This document shows, piece after piece, positions 40,133-50,774 of a DNA stretch of 64,000 bases (positions are counted from its first letter, which is position 1; each line of letters starts with the position of its first letter). The stretch lies in assembly GCA_036320915.1 (NCBI GenBank), contig JAXBDG010000014.1, positions 1,240,001-1,304,000 on the forward strand, read 5' to 3'. Position numbers and translations under genes: made by a program. This DNA is from Linnemannia elongata. Lineage: Eukaryota > Mortierellomycota > Mortierellomycetes > Mortierellales > Mortierellaceae. Below the pieces are notes generated by a model. The model ran no database searches, was not told where the DNA came from, and saw only the letters and a program-made list of their open reading frames with translations.

Positions 40133-40815
40133 GGAATTGTCTCCATGGGGCATTCTCCACAGATTGATGACTGAGCTGTCCGTCACCGGAAAAAAAGAGC
40201 TCGACTGTGCGGTCAAGGGCCGTTGTGTTGCACCATTGTTCAATTCAAATGGCCTCTAATTTTTTTTTCCATGTTTTGTTTGTTTGCCGATTCGTCTTTC
40301 ACATTCGCTTGGAAGCTTCCTTCCCTTTCTACTTTTTTCTCTCCCTTCCTTTTTCTCTTTTACTGTCCTTTTTTCTTTTCTTTCCTTCTCGTACTGTTCA
40401 ACTATTTTTTTTCTTCCTTTTGCATGCCGCGCGGCGCTACGCCGTGCCATGTCATGCCATGGCATGCCATCCGGCCCATACGCCAAGTGATCAAAAAGGC
40501 CGCGACACACACCGTTTCTCCATCACAACATCAACCTCAATAACAATAGCAACATCCATACGTCCCTTCTCCGCGGCCCTTGTCAAATTCTTTCGACTTT
40601 TACGTACTGAACGAACAAAAAAGCACAGGCGCATTCAGACATCACTCGAAAACAACACATACACACACACGCACAAGTAGTTGCGACGATAACGGCATAC
40701 AAGACTATGTGTCTGAATGAGCCAACACCTCCATATAAAACAGCAACAATATTTGACCTACTTTTTTGTTCAGAATCGACGCGTTGTTTGTTTATGCATT
40801 GTGTGTGGGTGTGTC

Positions 40816-40848
<33 letters not shown>

Positions 40849-42899
40849 GTGAGTGTGAGTGCGTATGCGTGATTGTGTATGTGTGTATGTGCGAGTGTAT
40901 GTATGTGTGAAAGTGCGTTAATGTCGCACCAACAACGTGGACATGACAAAAACGACGTGAAAGGTATGACAGACAAAGAAGTGAGCGTTCGAATATGTTG
41001 CTTTTGGCTACTTGCACCGAGAAGGAGAAAGAAGGATCATTCTCAGGAGCCACTCAGGCCACCATTTTGTGTATACGGTGATCAATCAGCCTTCAATGCC
41101 TGACTGATCCCTTTTGGCTCACATCACCTCACGTACATATGTATGGTACAGGACGTTGTTCAGTACGTGCATACACGACGTTGTTCGTTTTCTCCTCTCC
41201 TCTTTGTCATCTCGTTGCTCATTCTTCCATTCATTCATTCCTCGACGGAAGCGAAGCAAAAACGATGCATACTGCGGATGCAGACAGGGTCGTCATTGAA
41301 ACGACCGAGACGAAAACAACAATAGTAACAACAACAACAGCAACTTCTGCTGCCACTGTCACGTCGACGACGACACCCTCATGAGGAGCAACAGTAAAGG
41401 CTACTAGACTAGTGCCACCAACTCTGAAGCACGCCATCGTATTAAGCCTGGAGCTCCTCTTGGTTTATCTGCAACAACAATAAGCACCACAACCACAACC
41501 ACGACGACAACAGCAGAGGAGATGAAGACAATGACCGTGCAGCCATCTACTGCAGGTACCTTTTTGGCATATTAATAACAATGATGATAATGATAGTTGC
41601 AAAGACGATCGTGTTTTTTTCCTTCTTTCTCTCGGCTCAACAAGCTTTGAAACTCTGTTTTTCACCTTTTTTTTTTTTACTCATTCACGTTTCTCCTGCT
41701 CTCGTAATTATTATTTTTTTACTTTCTTTTTCATTTTCTGTCGACTCCTTCATTGCTCCACCATTGTCGTTATCCCCGCGCTGTCCTTCCTCCCCTGACA
41801 CCCCATCTTCAAACAAAAAAAAAAAAAAAAAAAAAAAAAAAAGACGGTAGCAAACAAACCATAATTCAATCCAGAGCACAACATGAACAACAACAGCAAC
41901 AACAACAACAACAACAACAATGGACATCGACAAAAACAAAAAACAAAACAAACATAACGATACCCACAACAGCACCAGGAACAGGGATAGGAGCGGGGAC
42001 AGGAACAAAAGGAGGAATAGGAGTACCAACGACGACACAGACACCCGACATCCTCTCCCCTCTCGTCCTCGTAATCAAAATCGACCTTGTCCACCTCCTG
42101 CACCTCGAGCACATGGAAGATCTGCTTCTGAGCAAGGCCCTGATTTCCCCTTCCTTCGACCATCACCTCCACTAAAAAATACAACAACAACAACAACTAC
42201 GACTCCGTCCAGTTTTCCCACCTGTTCACCGTCATTGTCTCGCCCTTTTCCCTGCTCTTCCACCACCGCCACAACAGGCTTGTCGTCTTACCCCATGCCT
42301 ATTCCCACGTCTCTTTCTTTTTCCACTTCCCTTTCTTCTCGCACTTTTACCACTTCTTCTTTTTCCCCCTTTCCTTCTTCTACGCTTCAATCTGCTCCTT
42401 TGCTCACCCCCTCCTCCTCCTCCTCCTCCTCTTCCTCCTTCTCTTCCTCCTCCCTCCTCCTCTTGCACTTCCTCTCCTTTGCCTTCTTCACAACCACCAC
42501 CACCACTATTCCCTCACGGTCATATCCACACCACCGGAAGTAACAGCAACTACAAAGGCAAGAGCACCAACGTCAACAACGACAATCGCATCGCCAACAA
42601 CAACAACAACAACAATAACAACGCATACACGAGCACGAGCAAAGGCATAAGCACAAGCACAAGGACAGCCCTATCGATATCAACACCAACAACATCCAAA
42701 ATATAACCCCGACGAAGTCCTTGTCCGAAAGAAAGAAAAAGAAAAAGAAGCATCGATCATCAGAGCACCAACAGCACCAGCAGGAACAGAAGCACACGCA
42801 GAAGCAACAAGTGCAACAGAAACATCAACAGCACCAGACTGCTTCTTACAAGCACCTCAACCCTCAACAACTCCCACGCTCTCTGCTCCCTCTCTGCAG
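40133..42899. other. CK1 3' end to YTH gene: leader or unresolved 5' exons
   Basis: About 2.8 kb with a TG-rich microsatellite (about 40800-40912) and an A28 tract at 41815-41842. It also has long CAA/ACA and CTC/TCC trinucleotide-rich stretches that translate as low-complexity Gln, Thr, Asn or Ser in several frames. The frame of the YTH gene is open upstream to 42651 but has no ATG there. Candidate upstream starts include ATG 41265 and ATG 41522 (followed by a GTACCT donor at 41556). I could not choose a splice chain. Part of this region is probably transcribed leader or N-terminal exon of the YTH gene. Confidence 0.5.
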
Positions 42900-45800
42900 A
42901 CCTCAACTCTGTTGTTATCTTCATCACCATCATCATCATCCTCGTCCTCACTCCTTATCACCTCTACTTCGTCCTACCCCACCAGCAGTGAACCTACGTC
43001 TCCCTTGATAGTAGAGTCATCACATGCGCTTCATCCCTCACTCTATTCTCCTCAACCACACGCAGAACACCTTCGACACCCTGAACACTTCTCACTCCAA
43101 TCCTCACTCCACCCCTCTTTCTCTCAACCCTTCCCACTTCCTCCCCCCCTTCCACTCCCTCCTCCACTCCTGCCACCCTCGCTGCTTACGGGTATGATTC
43201 CATACTATCCCGCTGTCTACATTGGCCCCAACGGCGAACAGTTCCCCGTCGGATACCATCCCCCTCCAATGGCTGCCCCCTTTGAACACCAACATCCCCA
43301 CCCTCACTCGCACTCGCATCAGCGTCAGAATCACCTTCCACACCAACAACATCAGAGCACTCTATCACCGCCTCAACAACAGCAACAACAGCATCCAATC
43401 CAGCAACAGCAGCCCCAAACTCAGCACCAACAGCACCTACAGCATCGAACCCAGCATCATCCACAGCATCAACCCCACCATCCACAGCATACTCTCCAGC
43501 ATCAGCATCCTCGCCACCCACCTCAACATAACGCTCAAGAACGCACGTCGTTTCAGCCTCATGGCCCAACGAGCGCACCCCTATCTTTTGCTGGGTCAAC
43601 AACCAAATCTTCTGGCACAGGCGAACATTCGACGCTCGATACTATCTCTACACCAGACATGCGCCAACTCGAATCCTCGGCTTCGCTCGACAGCATGACC
43701 TCCAGCACAACCAGCACCTCAGAAGCCAGGGATGAAGCAGACGAAGGCGAGACTAGGGGTCCAAACGAGGCAGTGTCTTCTTCTCCACCAACTCTTCCCT
43801 CAGAGTCAATTTCCCGCCCGTCTGTAGAACATCAAGAGTTGGCGCAACCACCGGCCAAAGCGTCCTCCCGTTCTCGACCTCTTCCCCGGGAGACGTCACA
43901 CCATTTCGACTCCGTCCCACCACCATTGTCTGACAAGCCAGCCTCGCCCACCAACAACAATAAGGACACCGCAGGAGCATTATCCCCCAGCAGCAGGACT
44001 CTTTCCGGACACGAGGGGACACATAACTGTCCTCCTGAAACACTTGCTCAGACTCCAGGTCAAAAAGAAGGAGGCCCCTCTGAACATGACCAACAACAGC
44101 AACAAGCAAACGAAACCCACCAACGGAATCCTCAAGATGATACCCCTTCCCCTTACAAGGCCAACACTCCCCCTCGTCCTCAAACACTACCACAACAGCA
44201 ACAACAGTTGCAGCAGCAGCACCTCTCTCCTAACACTGTACAACACCCCGCGCCCTCCCCCCACCCTTCAGCTCTTTATCAAGGTAGCCCACACTCAGGA
44301 CCCCTCCCTCCTCAACTGCAACAACATCATTCACCCTACGCCCAACCCCTTCATCGATCTACGCCTTCATCTCCTTATTATCAAGCCCGCCCTCACCATG
44401 GTCCATCCAAACCTTTCTCAGGACAACAAGGCCAAGGACCTGGCCCTCACGGAGTCATGGCCCCGCATCATCAGGGACCTCCTGGATACGCAATGCCTCC
44501 GCCGCCGCCGTTTTTCGCGTCAAGTCCGTCATCAGTACCACCATCACCTGGTCCACGTCGTCCTCTCGGCTACGGAGCGGGACAGTCCGCCATGTCGCCT
44601 GGATCGCATGTAGCTCCTGTGACGGATGTTCGGGCTGCACCTCCATTTCATGTAGCAGGAGGATATAAGCGCCCTTACATGCATCCAGGGTACCCACAGG
44701 ACTATCAGCATGCGGGATATTACCAGACCTCAGAAGGGTGGCGACCAGCACCTGTGCCTACGTTGCAAAAGAAGCCCAAGGAACTGGACAAGGCCATGTG
44801 GGTTGGCAATGTGCTAAACGATACGACGGTAGCGGAGCTGAAGGCTATCTTTGAGGCTGAACCGACCGAAGAGGAGGGAGACATTCCGCACGATATTCCA
44901 GAGGCAAGTTTTTCGGATGGCAAATTGTTTGGTGTCTGATATAATCAGTTGAATGTTATGGAGGAAGAGCAGAAGGAAAAGCAGTCCACACCATTCTAAC
45001 CTTAACTCTGTTTTTCTCTCTCAAATCTGTGTCGCCCCTGCTTGCAGAGTATTTTCATTTTGTCAAAGTCCAATTGCGCCTTTGTCAACTACACGACCCA
45101 TGAAGCCGTTGATCGTGCTGTTCAACGTTTCCACGACAGGGAGTTCAAGAGCACTCGGCTTGTATGCCGACCCAGGAAGGATCCCGTCCCTGATCCATAC
45201 TCCAACAAGCCAGGAGGTCCTCTTGGCCGATTCCCGCAGCAACATCACCAACTACCTCCTCATCATCTGACGGATCCCATGGGCTACTTCAACAACAGCG
45301 CCGTCGGTATTGCCAAAAACGAAGCACCCTTGCTCACACAGCGGATATATTCTGGAAGCGCGCATCCTGAACTCTCGGAGGTGCAGTCCCGCCTGGAAAG
45401 AATGCGCCTGGAGGGGAGCCCGTTACTCGATAGCTCTTCAAGTGGTGGTGAAGGAACCTCCACAGCGGGCTCTGGACACGCTAAGCGGAAACCCAAGTCG
45501 AGCCACAAAAAGCCTCGCTCAACTTCCTCCTTGGGATATGCGGAATCGCGCTACTTTATTATGAAGAGTTTGAACGAGGAGGATCTCAAGCTGAGTGCGC
45601 AATTTGGACTCTGGGCAACTCAGGAGCATCTTGTTCCCATCTTGAACGATGCTTTTACGGTATGTGTACTTTTGAAAATGGGCTGCGGCATGAACACAGA
45701 TGATCTCTACACTCTAAATTTATATGATAAGCGACATTCCATTGTCTATGTACTAGTATTCATCCTCGTTATTATTTTGTTACTTTCTTTTCGACCTATT

Positions 45801-48282
45801 GTGCGAAATAGAACTCCAAGAATGTATACCTTATATTCAGTGCTAATAAGAGCGGAGAGTTCTTTGGCTATGCTCGGTAAGGCCATTCTACCTTCTCTAA
45901 TCCGATAAATGTGGTGCTCCATAGGCTAGAGAATACAGATGCTAACTAGCCATTTAACTTGTTCATATCTCGAAACATAGGATGATGGATCTCATTTCGG
46001 CAGAGAACGAGGCAGCGATCATGGCAAGCAGAGAGGATCGGATTTGGCAGCCTGCAATAGAGATTCCACTTTCGCCAGAGATGAAGGCGGCGATGCTAGA
46101 GGAGATTGAGCAAGCGGCGAAGGAAGGTCGACAACTTACCTACGAAGAAGCCGAGGCCATCTCCCGCGCCTCAACGACCACTAAGACGTGGGGTATCATG
46201 TTCCCTGTTCAGTGGATCGACGTGTAAGTCCTTTGAAGGCACATTCTTCGACGGTGCGACACAGGGTTTACTTGCATGTTAGATGATCATTTTGATCTAA
46301 TAATTTTACATTTTTTGAGAACATTAGGCATAAGGTTCCATTCACGAGAACGACGCACATGTTGAATCCATTATACGAGAACAGAGAGGTCAAAGTGTCG
46401 AAGGATGGAACTGAGGTTGAGCCATCGGTGGGTGAGCAATTGGTCAGTTTGTTCAAAAAGACTAGCAATAGTCGCAAGGGACGGGGCAGCGTTAGTGGCG
46501 CGACAAGCAGGACCAACTCGGAAGCAGGAGATAGCCGTCGATCCAGTGTTGCTGGCGACAGCAACTCACTCGCCCCGCTCTCAACCCAGCGTACCGCGTC
46601 CTCCCGCCGTTCAAGCGTGATGAGTACGCGCTCAACAGGTTCAGCAGGTGGTGGAGACCGTCGCCCTTCTCTTGATCCCTCACGCTCTCAAGGCTCTGGT
46701 CCAAGATCTGCGCATTCTCCTCACCCTTCGTCACATCGCAGTCAATTTGGAACAGAGGGCTATCAGTCTCCTCATTCCACCTCTAGTGGATACCGGTCGT
46801 CACCTCGCCATCAGTACTATGGCAGTAGCAACACGCCTCAAGGTTTGTACTCGGATCATCCTGGCACGACGCAAGAGCACCAACGGCCTGGCTGGAGTGC
46901 TAAGACGAGCTACAGAGGCGGTCATGGCGGTTATGGCTCCGTACCCTATGGAGGAGCGCCTCATATGCAAGGTGGATACTTCCCTCAGGAACATTCGGCC
47001 AACTATCGGAAAGGAGGTCCTGGAGGTGGAGGCAAGTACGCTGGGCCTCATGGCAGTAGCCCAGCAGCAGGAGGAGGCTATGAGGCACCTCCATTCAATT
47101 CACTCCATAATAACAGGCGACAAGGAGGACCTCAGCCAGCGACCTCCCCTGGCCAGTACAGAGCCACTGTATCGCCACCTGGGGTGGACACATTCAAGCA
47201 TGTACCCGGTGGATCACCGCCGGCCCTGGGAAGCGCAGGACAGCCAGGTTCACACGAACATGGTGGTTACTTGGGTGGAGCTAGAGGAGGAGGACCGATG
47301 GCAGGAGGAGGACAAGGACCTGCTCACCCAGGAGGTGCAATGATGCCGCCCCATCCAGGAATGTATGCAGGACAAGGGCCTCATGGCGCACACTATGCAT
47401 CCTTCCCCCCTCCTGGATACCCAGTGATGCCACCTTACATGGGCTACTCATATGTTCCAGGCCCCAATCCGTTTATGCATGGGGCGATGGCGTGGCACCC
47501 TGGTCAAGGACCTCCTATGCCTGGTGGGATGATACCTGGGCCCACGATGGTCTCTGGACATGCCGCGACGATGCCGATGATTCCTGGCGCGCATGGAGAG
47601 GTGCATGGGATGGAAGGAATGGTTCCCATGATTGGATATGATGGACTCACGTATGGGTACATTCCTGCTGAAGAAGCCTACCATCAGGTAATGATTGACA
47701 ACCTTGACTTGCTATGTTAGGGTGTGTAGTGTGTCGAATATCATGCTCTGGCTAACTAACTTGCTCTTTATTTATTTTTCTTCTGTTTAGCACATGTATG
47801 GATATGGATACATGCCTCATGATCCCCTTGCAGCCGAGGGGATGGGAGACGGCAACGGGATGGGACACAATGGAGAGACCCAGGAAGAGGCAGATGAGGA
47901 GCAGGAAAATGATGGTGAGAACGAAGAAGGAACAACGCACGACAATGACGACGGTGATGATGTGACAACACCCGGTAATGGCCCCCATGACGGAGAGGAT
48001 GAAGATGAGAAGCAACAGCAGGCTAGATCACGATCTCTGACGGAATCGACAAAGACGTTGGCTCAGGGGGATGAAGACCCTTTGTCGTCCTCCCGAGCCA
48101 GAACTCGATCTTCTCGGTCTGTCTCGTCTTCTACTGTGTCATCATCGTCGACGCTGATCCCGCCCTCGGGTGGGTCGCGTAAGAAGTCTGTGGGTGCTGG
48201 GACTGCGGCTGGGGAGAGTAAGGAAGGAAGCGACCAAGAGGATGATGATAACCTTGAGATTTCTGATGTTGTTCATGTATAG
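42900..48282 (+). CDS. RRM-YTH RNA-binding protein (probable m6A/RNA reader)
   Basis: Exons 42900-44903, 45048-45659, 45812-45876, 45981-46223, 46328-47687, 47791-48282. The 5' end is uncertain: 42900 follows a strong CTCTCTGCAG acceptor, and the first in-frame ATG is 43194 (1493 residues from there). Numbering from that Met: residues 1-530 are Pro/His/Gln/Ser-rich and disordered. An RRM spans about 534-625 (RNP2 MWVGNV, RNP1-like SNCAFVNY). A YTH domain starts at about 738 (RYFIMKSLNEEDLKLSAQFGLW, then VYLIFSANKSGEFFGYARM, then KTWGIMFPVQWIDVHKVPF). W759 and W866 match the first two aromatic-cage tryptophans that hold N6-methyladenine in YTH readers. About 65 residues lie between YARM and KTWG, more than in animal YTH domains. 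The tail is Gly/Pro/Tyr/Met-rich, then acidic. Intron 44904-45047 uses a GC donor. Fungal relatives (Mmi1, Pho92) control RNA decay. Confidence 0.85.
44904..45047 (+). other. GC-AG intron inside the RRM
   Basis: The exon ends CCAGAG and the intron begins GCAAGT, with a CTTGCAG acceptor at the other end. Joining the exons keeps phase 0 and links the first and second halves of the RRM (DIPHDIPE to SIFILSKSN). No GT in the neighbourhood gives an equally good donor, so this is very likely a rare GC-AG intron. Confidence 0.8.
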
Positions 48283-48364
48283 AATGCTTTTATCTCTCTT
48301 TCTCACTCTTTCTCATTCTCTCTCTCTCTCTTTCTTATTTTTTGCGTTTGAGGCAATTGAGAAG

Positions 48365-48370
48365 AATAAA
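48365..48370 (+). terminator. AATAAA polyadenylation signal, RRM-YTH gene
   Basis: AATAAA about 83 bases after the stop codon at 48282. Confidence 0.5.
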
Positions 48371-48755
48371 AAGTGTTGCTTCATCGCGACCGTCTCGAAG
48401 ATGCAAGAAAAGGAGAACGCGTTGTGTTCTCTGTCATTTCTTTTTTTGACCCCTTTCCGATGCAATTGGTGAAGGAGGCCTGGCGGAAGATGGGGGAGGA
48501 GGAAAGAAGACATGTGGGAATATGTGAAAGGGTGCCTTGGGTATTGAAAAGGGAAGCCAAGAGAGACGATAGGTGCCATTTGTAAATAAGAAAGAGAGCA
48601 ATCGGAGAGGTTTTTTTTTTTGTTTCTTGGATCATAGTTTTAATGAAGTATTTGGTTGAATGCTGTTCTACTACTTGGGTGGGGAAATGAAGAAATAGGG
48701 TATGATTACAGTGTCTAAAGCTCTTTTTTTTTTTTCTTTTTTTTTTGTTCTGTTG
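48371..48755. other. Convergent 3' regions of YTH and sulfatase genes
   Basis: Short gap between two convergent genes. It contains T-rich runs near 48611 and 48724-48748 and no supported gene. Confidence 0.5.
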
Positions 48756-50652
48756 TTACAACTCCGTATGGCGAGGGGCAGTCTCCTCGTTGGTAGGGTT
48801 ATAATAATGCAGACACTCCTTGAAGTGGAATTTGGGCAATTCGGCATAGAACTTGTCAAACTTTTTGTTCAAGGCGTCTTTCAACGAACGGACAGTCTTG
48901 TCCTTTCCATGGCCATGGTCCTTGTTAGAGGAAGAAGAAGGGTGGATGACAGCCCAGGGGTCACGGCAAGTGGGGCCCTTGCAGGTACGGAGGACGTTCA
49001 ACAAAGCATCGAGACGGTTGAGGAAGGCGGGTTTGGTCGACTTGTAGATGTTCTTGACTTGGAAGGGATCCTCGACGAGGTCGTAGTATTCCTTCTCTCC
49101 CGTGCACCAGACGGTATAAAGGAGGTTATAACCTTGGCCGATAAGGCGGACGGACTTGTAGGTGTTGGCGTCGAAGCGGGCGGTGGTGTTCTCCATGAAG
49201 GCTTGGGACCAGAATTCGACCGAGAAGGCTTCTGTGGGTTGGTCCTTGCCGTAGACGGATTTGTTTTCGAGGACAGGGATCGAGTGGGCGTCGAGTGAGT
49301 CGGGGACGGGGAGGTTGGCGAGGGAGAGGACTGTTGCAGGGAAATGGGTGTGAGTTGCGACGGCGTTGGATTTTTTGTTCTTTGCGATTCCGGGGCCACG
49401 GATGATGAAGGGAATGTTTGTGTCTTCCTCGTAGGCGGTTTGCTTGCCGGCGTACATGCGGTGGGTTCCCAGGTGGTAGCCGTTATCGGTGGTGTAGACG
49501 ATGTAGGTGTTGTCGAGTTGACCGTTGTGTTCGAGGCGCTTGATAATTCGCTCGACGAGCTCGTCAGTTGCTTGGAGGGATTGGAGGCGGGCGCGGTATT
49601 TCGCGTCGAGGGCCGAGACTTGGGCGTCGGTCAGACGGGGGAGGGTGCCGACCCAAGAAGGTTTATCGTTGTTCTTTGGGTTGAAGTTTGGATGACGAGG
49701 GACCTTGACATCTTTAAAGAGGTGCTCGTGTCGTTTTGCAGGGACTGGGGGTGTGAAAATAGTTCCATTTCCATTCAACCAGACCTCATCATGAGGCGCC
49801 GTAGGCGAGATGACAAACAAGAACGGTTGAGTCTTATTCTTGGCCAAGGTATCCAAAATCTCGACCGACTTGTCCGAGATAACATCGGTCTGGTATAAAC
49901 CCTTATAGCTCGTCAAGGGTCCATTGTTGATAGAAAAGACAGGTTCATAAAAGGTATAGATGTTGGGAGCGACGAGGGGTTCCCAATGAGCAGTGTCAAA
50001 GCCCTTGGGGGCTTGTTTAAGAGTTGGTGAGACGCCGTTGATGAATTTCCCGATGTAGTTGTTGGAATATCCGGCTTGTTGTAACCAGGTCGGGAGCCAG
50101 TTCTGGTCGAGCTTTTGGGACACGAATTTGGTGTATGAACCTAATTATTGGGATGAGTGGAGGAAAGGGGGGGTGGGTGTGAGATACTAGTTTTCTCTCT
50201 CTCTCTTTCTCTTTCTCTCTCTCTCATCTTTTTTTCATGTCAAATAACAAGCGATTTTAAATCATGAAAGCTTTACCATGAGGGGGAGACTCATCAGTAA
50301 CGTTATGATTATGCGCAAACTGGCCTGACCAAAGCGAAACGCGACTGGGACAGCACATGGCCGTCGTTGTGAAATAGTTGGTAAACTCTGTGCCCTGATT
50401 GCGGAGATACTTTTGGACGAGGGGTTGGTAGTCCAAGGAGTTGATCCGGCGGTCCTGGTCGTCGGTGAGGAAGACCAAGAAGTTGGGCTTCTGGTCACCA
50501 TGGTGAGGGGGGTGATGACCGTGGTGGTTGTCGATGGGAAGGGCTTCGGCTTCGGCGTCGGGAGTGGATTGAGCGGCGACGATTTGGGAGAAGGAGAGGA
50601 GGAGGAGGAGGGAGGCGGCAGGGACTGCGGCCAGGATAGTTGTGGTTTTCAT
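48756..50652 (-). CDS. Secreted arylsulfatase, N-acetylglucosamine-6-sulfatase-like
   Basis: Exons 50652-50277 and 50140-48756; 586 residues. Residues 1-27 are a signal peptide (LLLLLSFSQIVAA), followed by a His-rich stretch (42-51). Sulfatase hallmarks: KPNFLVFLTDDQD (metal ligands D64, D65) and CCPSR at 100-104, where C100 would be converted to formylglycine; the SLWSGQFAHNHNV context follows. Later blocks include YIGKFING, DNGYHLGTHRMYAGKQTAYEEDTNIPFIIRGPG and a C-terminal FQVKNIY-like segment. This order matches GNS-type arylsulfatases, which hydrolyse sulfate esters of sugars or phenols. The true substrate is not clear from sequence. It is likely secreted or vacuolar and may serve sulfur scavenging; that role is an inference. 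ATG 50652 is chosen over the upstream open frame because it begins the signal peptide. Confidence 0.9.
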
Positions 50653-50766
50653 CTTTGAAGGATGGAAAGGGGTGTGGGTAGTAAAGGGAAGGAGAGTCGG
50701 AAGTGGATGATGGTGAACGAGACGGTTAGAAAAAAGAGAGGAGAGGAATCTGGGCGAAATGCAACC

Positions 50767-50774
50767 ATTATATA
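50767..50774 (-). promoter_or_regulatory. Possible TATA element of the sulfatase gene
   Basis: On the minus strand TATATAAT lies about 115-122 bases before the start codon. This is a similar distance to the TATA box of the ML gene. Sequence-only evidence. Confidence 0.35.

Noticed and set aside
41753..42543. Overlapping low-complexity frames read as Gln/Thr/Asn or Ser/Pro proteins
   Set aside because: Trinucleotide-rich DNA gives such readings in every frame; no frame is favoured, so they are treated as leader or unresolved 5' exons of the YTH gene.
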